Assembly: GCA_946540705.1 (NCBI GenBank)
Contig: CAMNJD010000140.1
Location: 1 to 8,886, forward strand
Direction: 5' to 3'
DNA: 8,886 nt
DNA from: an uncultured Ruminococcus sp.
GTDB taxonomy: Bacteria > Bacillota > Clostridia > Oscillospirales > Ruminococcaceae
The notes beneath the pieces were generated by a model. That model was not told the DNA's origin. It did no database searches and saw only the letters and a list, made by a program, of their open reading frames with translations. This document shows positions 5,532 through 8,886 of the stretch, piece by piece (the first letter of the stretch is position 1; each line of letters begins with the position of its first letter). A program made the position numbers and the translations under genes.

Positions 5532-5563
5532 CATGTAAACAGTCCATCTAATTATAGTGCAAA
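5507..5563. repeat. 9-bp inverted repeat bracketing the 629-aa gene promoter, likely operator
   Basis: TTTGCACTA (5507-5515) and TAGTGCAAA (5555-5563) are perfect inverted copies separated by 39 bp. The left arm sits in the -35/-10 spacer and the right arm about 20 bp past the start site. Further TGCAAAA copies occur at 5467 and 5489, 22 bp apart. This fits a repressor that loops across the start site, or two half-sites for a dimer. Confidence 0.55.
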
Positions 5564-5615
5564 TTGCCACTCGTATTTTGCTGAATAGAATAATGATATT
5601 GAAAGAAGGGATTGA

Positions 5616-7505
5616 ATGGAACACACACCAACCGTTCTTCAGCGTTTGAAGCGTTATCCGACCTATCAGTTTCACGCAGAAATTCGTTCCGTTCTGCTTT
5701 CAGAATCCGAAATCTTTTATCGTTTAGTACTAGAAACCTTCAGTTGGCTTCGCGCACGGCTGAACAACGATGTTCCGGAGGAACTTGATACACCGTCACC
5801 GGAGGAATATACGGAGTTATCAGAAGAAAGGCTTCATTCCTTTTCGCTGGATCAAGGCTGGAAAGTAAACGTAACCTATGTGCCGGAACAGGGCATCTGG
5901 GCGTTTTCCCTTCATGAAACTGATATGGGTGCCAATCATGGTCAGGAAAATGAACGCCCTCCAGTGCAGGGCAGAATGTTTGAAACAGATATCTCTTTTG
6001 TCAAATGCGGAGAATCAGTGCAATGCGGTGTTCGGACAATCGTTACCGAACCTGTTGATTGTGATGCATCGTGCGAGGTGTTTCGTCCGGCAGTTGTTCG
6101 GACGTTCCTTACAGACCCGTTGTTCAATTTATCTCACGGCGGAGTGGCACTTGATGCTAAACCTTATTTAATCAGAACCAAGGCAGATGCAGAACGCTTT
6201 TCAGCAATATATCAGGACCAGAAATTCGACTACCCGCTGATTGTGATTGCGGATGCCGGATATGAAAAACAAAAGCAGCCAGACACTACACTGCCTCTCC
6301 CAAAGCCAAGCGTTTTTTCCTTGAATTATGGTTCAATCAAAATAGGGGCCGCAGAACCAGCATTGGAAACAGGCGGAAAACCAAAGCCATTTCTGACAGA
6401 AACCAAACCCAAACAAGCTGCAAAGCCATCTGCAATTCCAAAGTCAGAACCGAAAAAAGCGGTTGTGAAGCGAGAAGAATTCCCATATGCACGGCTGGCA
6501 GATAAGCTGAAGGGCTTCGGAATTGTCTGCTATGCTGATGAAATAACATTTTCCGTTCTTGATAACAAACTGCGTCTTTCTATCAGACAGGGTGATATCA
6601 TTGTATGCATTCGCGGACAAGAAATCGAACGGTTGCGCTATGATGATTACAGCAAGGATATGGAAGACAGCTATCAGAAACTGAAACGCGAAATGCAGAG
6701 GCTTCCAAAGCGCCGCGCCTATGATTTCGGGAATGTAGTTTTTCAGGCGGACGCGCATCTGATTGCGCTGCGGGAACGCCGTGAGGCGGCAGAGTCTTTG
6801 GAAGAATCCTGTGCGCTGTATCAGCAGGAGAATGCTGAACTGAAAGCACGCCTTGCGGAACTGGAGCAGCAGGATACAGACCTGCGCGAACGGAACGAAA
6901 TGCTGCGTCTCACAAAGAAGCAGCTGCAATCGGCGCAGGATGAGATTGCTGAACAGCAAACCTATATTGAGGCAATCCAAACGGAATTTCAGGCGCGGCA
7001 GGCGGCATATGAAAAAGCGGCTGAGCTGGTACAGTTTTACAAGGATAAAGTAGAGATCGCCGCCGGTTTCCCGACTGATAAGGATATGGTCTGCGGCTGG
7101 GCGGAGGAACAGTTTTCTGACACGCTGATCATTACACAGCGTGCGCGTTCAGAACTTCGGAAGTATCACGGCAGTCTCGATATTGCGCTGCTCTGCGACG
7201 GTTTGCTGTATCTTGACGCCTATGCCAGAACGCGGAACGGCGAACTGACTGAGGAACAGCTGCAGCTGTACACCGATCAGCGCAATTGGGAGGTTTCTCT
7301 CTGCGGCAGAGAGGCTGTTCGGCTGAATGAGAGTGATTATACTGTGACACACGAGGGACAGAAATACATACTGGACATGCACATCAAATACGGCAACCGC
7401 GCCGCGAATCTGATCCGTATTTACTTCTGCCGCGATGACGAAACCGGAAAGATCATTGTCGGCTCGATGCCGGAGCATCTGGCGACATCTTCACAAAGTA
7501 CATAA
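5616..7505 (+). CDS. Uncharacterised 629-aa multidomain coiled-coil protein with possible RelE-like C-terminus
   Basis: I cannot name this protein. Four parts are visible. Residues about 1-205 form a mixed alpha/beta domain with GRMFETDISF and a CEVFRPAVVRTFL segment, ending in a DYPLIVIADAG strand. Residues about 210-287 are a Pro/Lys-rich flexible linker. Residues about 288-375 are a small mixed domain leading into a helix, and about 380-478 are a Glu/Gln/Arg-rich coiled coil. The last part (about 490-625) ends in LIRIYFCRDDETGKIIVGSM and EHL; the R-I-Y-F, D and closing H pattern recalls RelE/ParE-fold ribonucleases, though key residues cannot be proven by eye. There is no signal peptide or membrane segment, so it is probably cytoplasmic. 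The ATG start has AGAAGG 6 nt upstream. It has its own promoter and probable operator; the next gene lies 115 bp downstream with no terminator between. It could be a sensor, a nuclease or a structural scaffold. Confidence 0.85.
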   Translation: MEHTPTVLQRLKRYPTYQFHAEIRSVLLSESEIFYRLVLETFSWLRARLNNDVPEELDTPSPEEYTELSEERLHSFSLDQGWKVNVTYVPEQGIWAFSLHETDMGANHGQENERPPVQGRMFETDISFVKCGESVQCGVRTIVTEPVDCDASCEVFRPAVVRTFLTDPLFNLSHGGVALDAKPYLIRTKADAERFSAIYQDQKFDYPLIVIADAGYEKQKQPDTTLPLPKPSVFSLNYGSIKIGAAEPALETGGKPKPFLTETKPKQAAKPSAIPKSEPKKAVVKREEFPYARLADKLKGFGIVCYADEITFSVLDNKLRLSIRQGDIIVCIRGQEIERLRYDDYSKDMEDSYQKLKREMQRLPKRRAYDFGNVVFQADAHLIALRERREAAESLEESCALYQQENAELKARLAELEQQDTDLRERNEMLRLTKKQLQSAQDEIAEQQTYIEAIQTEFQARQAAYEKAAELVQFYKDKVEIAAGFPTDKDMVCGWAEEQFSDTLIITQRARSELRKYHGSLDIALLCDGLLYLDAYARTRNGELTEEQLQLYTDQRNWEVSLCGREAVRLNESDYTVTHEGQKYILDMHIKYGNRAANLIRIYFCRDDETGKIIVGSMPEHLATSSQST

Positions 7506-7535
7506 AAGCTGTCGATTTATTACTCTCCGTTCTCA

Positions 7536-7577
7536 TGCTATAAAAACTTGTCAATTATGGTAGAGGGCTTTTATTGT
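7536..7577 (+). promoter_or_regulatory. Possible promoter(s) in the gap before the 401-aa gene
   Basis: The 115-bp gap holds an extended -10 candidate, TG-C-TATAAA (7536-7544), and a weaker pair TTGTCA (7548-7553) and TATTGT (7572-7577) at 18 nt. Neither is near consensus. No terminator follows the 629-aa gene, so read-through from 5502 is equally possible. Confidence 0.3.
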
Positions 7578-7620
7578 CTCTCGAATATGTTAATGATTTC
7601 GAAGAAAGGGTGAATCATCA

Positions 7621-8826
7621 ATGTCAAGAACCGATGAACTTCGCGTTCTAAATACAGCCATGCAGGAAGATGCTCAGGCAGCAATCGATGAATTGCGTGC
7701 AACTGCGCTTGATGCCAAACGTATGAGCAATGTTTTTTATCATACAGGTGATATTATCACGGAACTAGACAAAGAGTTTGCAGAACAAACCAAACTGGAT
7801 GCAGTTGATTTCGGCTTTCTTTTCTTGGCTATAGCTTTGCAATGTGCAAGAATAGTAATAGTTAACAAGGCCACTGAAATTGAGCCGGCTGGAAAGGGAG
7901 ATAGAGAACACAAACTGAAAAAGAAACAAAAAGATCTGTTGGGTAAATTTGATGAGGGGCTACGAGAAGAACCTCATGAGTTTTATGCTCCTCTTAATCA
8001 AATCATTCTTACACCAGGTGTACCATATGATGCACAAGATGGTGGAAAAGAATACGGCTTGTTTGTAGGGGGGAATCATCGTTTTGCAACACTAGGGCAT
8101 GATCCTATTTTAGGATTGGTTTTTGGAACATCTAACATTCTAACAAATACAATCACCTGTGCTCATGCGCCGATAATTACAACTAATCATGTCCATTATG
8201 AAGTAGATATAATGAAAGGACAACTTCGAATTCGTAAGCCGAAAATCGGGGAGTTCTGTTCGACTTTTGTTACAATAAAAGAAGCAGCAGCACGACTAGA
8301 AGATGATAAGAAATCGGTAATTGCCGCGTTGATCAAACAGATTATTCATATATGGACTGACATTTATACTCCAGCCGGAATTCAATTGCCAGCTGCTAAT
8401 TTGATTCTGTCTCATAAAAATGTTGAGCGCCTAACAAAATATATTAGCGCTGGTGATGTTCTGAAAGTTGGCGTTTCAGCTGGAATTGCAGTTTTGATCA
8501 ACACCCTCATTGAAACATTACACACCTTATTATATCAAGAAGAAAAGCATGGCGATATCAAATTATATAATGTCAAAACAAGAAAGATTGTTACTACTTC
8601 GAATGTGATCGCAACATCAAGTAATATTATCTGGACAGTTGGAAAGACAGTTTTGACTAAAGATCCGATCCACTTAAAAGAACTGGATATTGGTGGACTG
8701 ATAGTAATGGTTTATCGGTTAGTTACTGATATCAAGTTTATCAACGAAGTTAAACGCGAATTCATAGTTAATCACTTTGAAGAGAAACTCTTTGATGAAA
8801 ACTATTGGTATGGTATATCGGATTAA
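7621..8826 (+). CDS. Uncharacterised 401-aa protein with hydrophobic segments, first of a tight gene pair
   Basis: I do not recognise the family with confidence. The N-terminal 50 residues are helical and charged (MSRTDELRVLNTAMQEDAQA). Hydrophobic stretches occur at about 62-82 (FGFLFLAIALQCARIVIV), 276-302 (KVGVSAGIAVLINTLIETLH) and 355-374 (LDIGGLIVMVYRLVTD); they could be membrane helices or buried helices of a soluble fold. A distinctive HDPILGLVFGTSNILTNTIT segment starts at H160, after a Gly-rich GGNHRFATLG. A Lys-rich region (about 98-112) follows the first hydrophobic stretch. No nuclease, kinase, NTPase or protease motif is seen. The ATG has AAAGGG about 10 nt upstream, a rather long spacing. 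Codons are AT-rich, unlike the 629-aa gene before it, which suggests separate origin. The next gene starts 10 bp after its stop with a strong ribosome site, so the two are translated together and probably work together. Confidence 0.85.
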   Translation: MSRTDELRVLNTAMQEDAQAAIDELRATALDAKRMSNVFYHTGDIITELDKEFAEQTKLDAVDFGFLFLAIALQCARIVIVNKATEIEPAGKGDREHKLKKKQKDLLGKFDEGLREEPHEFYAPLNQIILTPGVPYDAQDGGKEYGLFVGGNHRFATLGHDPILGLVFGTSNILTNTITCAHAPIITTNHVHYEVDIMKGQLRIRKPKIGEFCSTFVTIKEAAARLEDDKKSVIAALIKQIIHIWTDIYTPAGIQLPAANLILSHKNVERLTKYISAGDVLKVGVSAGIAVLINTLIETLHTLLYQEEKHGDIKLYNVKTRKIVTTSNVIATSSNIIWTVGKTVLTKDPIHLKELDIGGLIVMVYRLVTDIKFINEVKREFIVNHFEEKLFDENYWYGISD

Positions 8827-8836
8827 GGAGGAGACT

Positions 8837-8886
8837 ATGGCTATTAGTAAAAAGTACAGGCAGGGTGCTGAAGATGTTGGAAAGCT
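8837..8886 (+). CDS. Start of a downstream partner gene (partial, cut by right edge)
   Basis: ATG at 8837 preceded by AAGGAGGAG (8825-8833), which overlaps the stop codon of the 401-aa gene. The visible residues are MAISKKYRQGAEDVGK, basic and polar at the start. There is too little to assign a function. The 10-bp gap and near-perfect ribosome site indicate translational coupling with the gene before it. Confidence 0.75.
   Translation, partial: MAISKKYRQGAEDVGK

Overview
The window looks like an accessory (defence-island or mobile-element) segment of a low-to-mid GC Firmicute, most likely a gut clostridial lineage (Ruminococcus/Oscillospira/Lachnospira-like). The reasons are consensus TTGACA-17-TATAAT promoters, strong GGAGG ribosome binding sites, a Bacillus/Clostridium-type LexA box, and a small protein of a kind I associate with clostridia. 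No housekeeping gene, rRNA, tRNA or CRISPR array is visible. Base composition is mosaic: about 45-60% GC in some stretches and below 40% in others, sometimes switching inside one gene.

Left third (1-3540, all leftward): one operon from a consensus promoter at 3433-3461. It encodes a 641-aa Eco57I-like N6-adenine DNA methyltransferase (NPPY), a 141-aa EVE-domain protein (a fold known for reading modified bases), and a superfamily 2 helicase/translocase with a GIY-YIG-like nuclease domain at its N-terminus. The helicase runs off the left edge. I read this as a three-component restriction-modification or modification-sensing system. The stretch from mid-methyltransferase through the EVE gene is markedly AT-richer than both flanks, as if a specificity cassette had been exchanged.

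Middle (3541-5440): a leftward 191-aa serine resolvase/invertase ends in a clear terminator. Upstream of it lies a 113-bp region whose TGTC half-sites are spaced like a three-subsite res site. Next comes a rightward 66-aa small protein, then a leftward SRAP/YedK/HMCES-family DNA-protein crosslink protein. The SRAP gene has a consensus promoter with a LexA-like box at the expected transcription start, so it is probably SOS-induced. A 16-bp perfect hairpin separates this block from the next.

Right half (5440-8886, all rightward): a 629-aa multidomain coiled-coil protein with a possible RelE-like C-terminal fold is preceded by an extended -10 promoter and a 9-bp inverted repeat. An AT-rich 401-aa protein with hydrophobic segments follows, then, 10 bp later, the start of a third gene cut by the window edge. 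I recognise none of the three. With the left operon they are the best candidates for an undescribed system.
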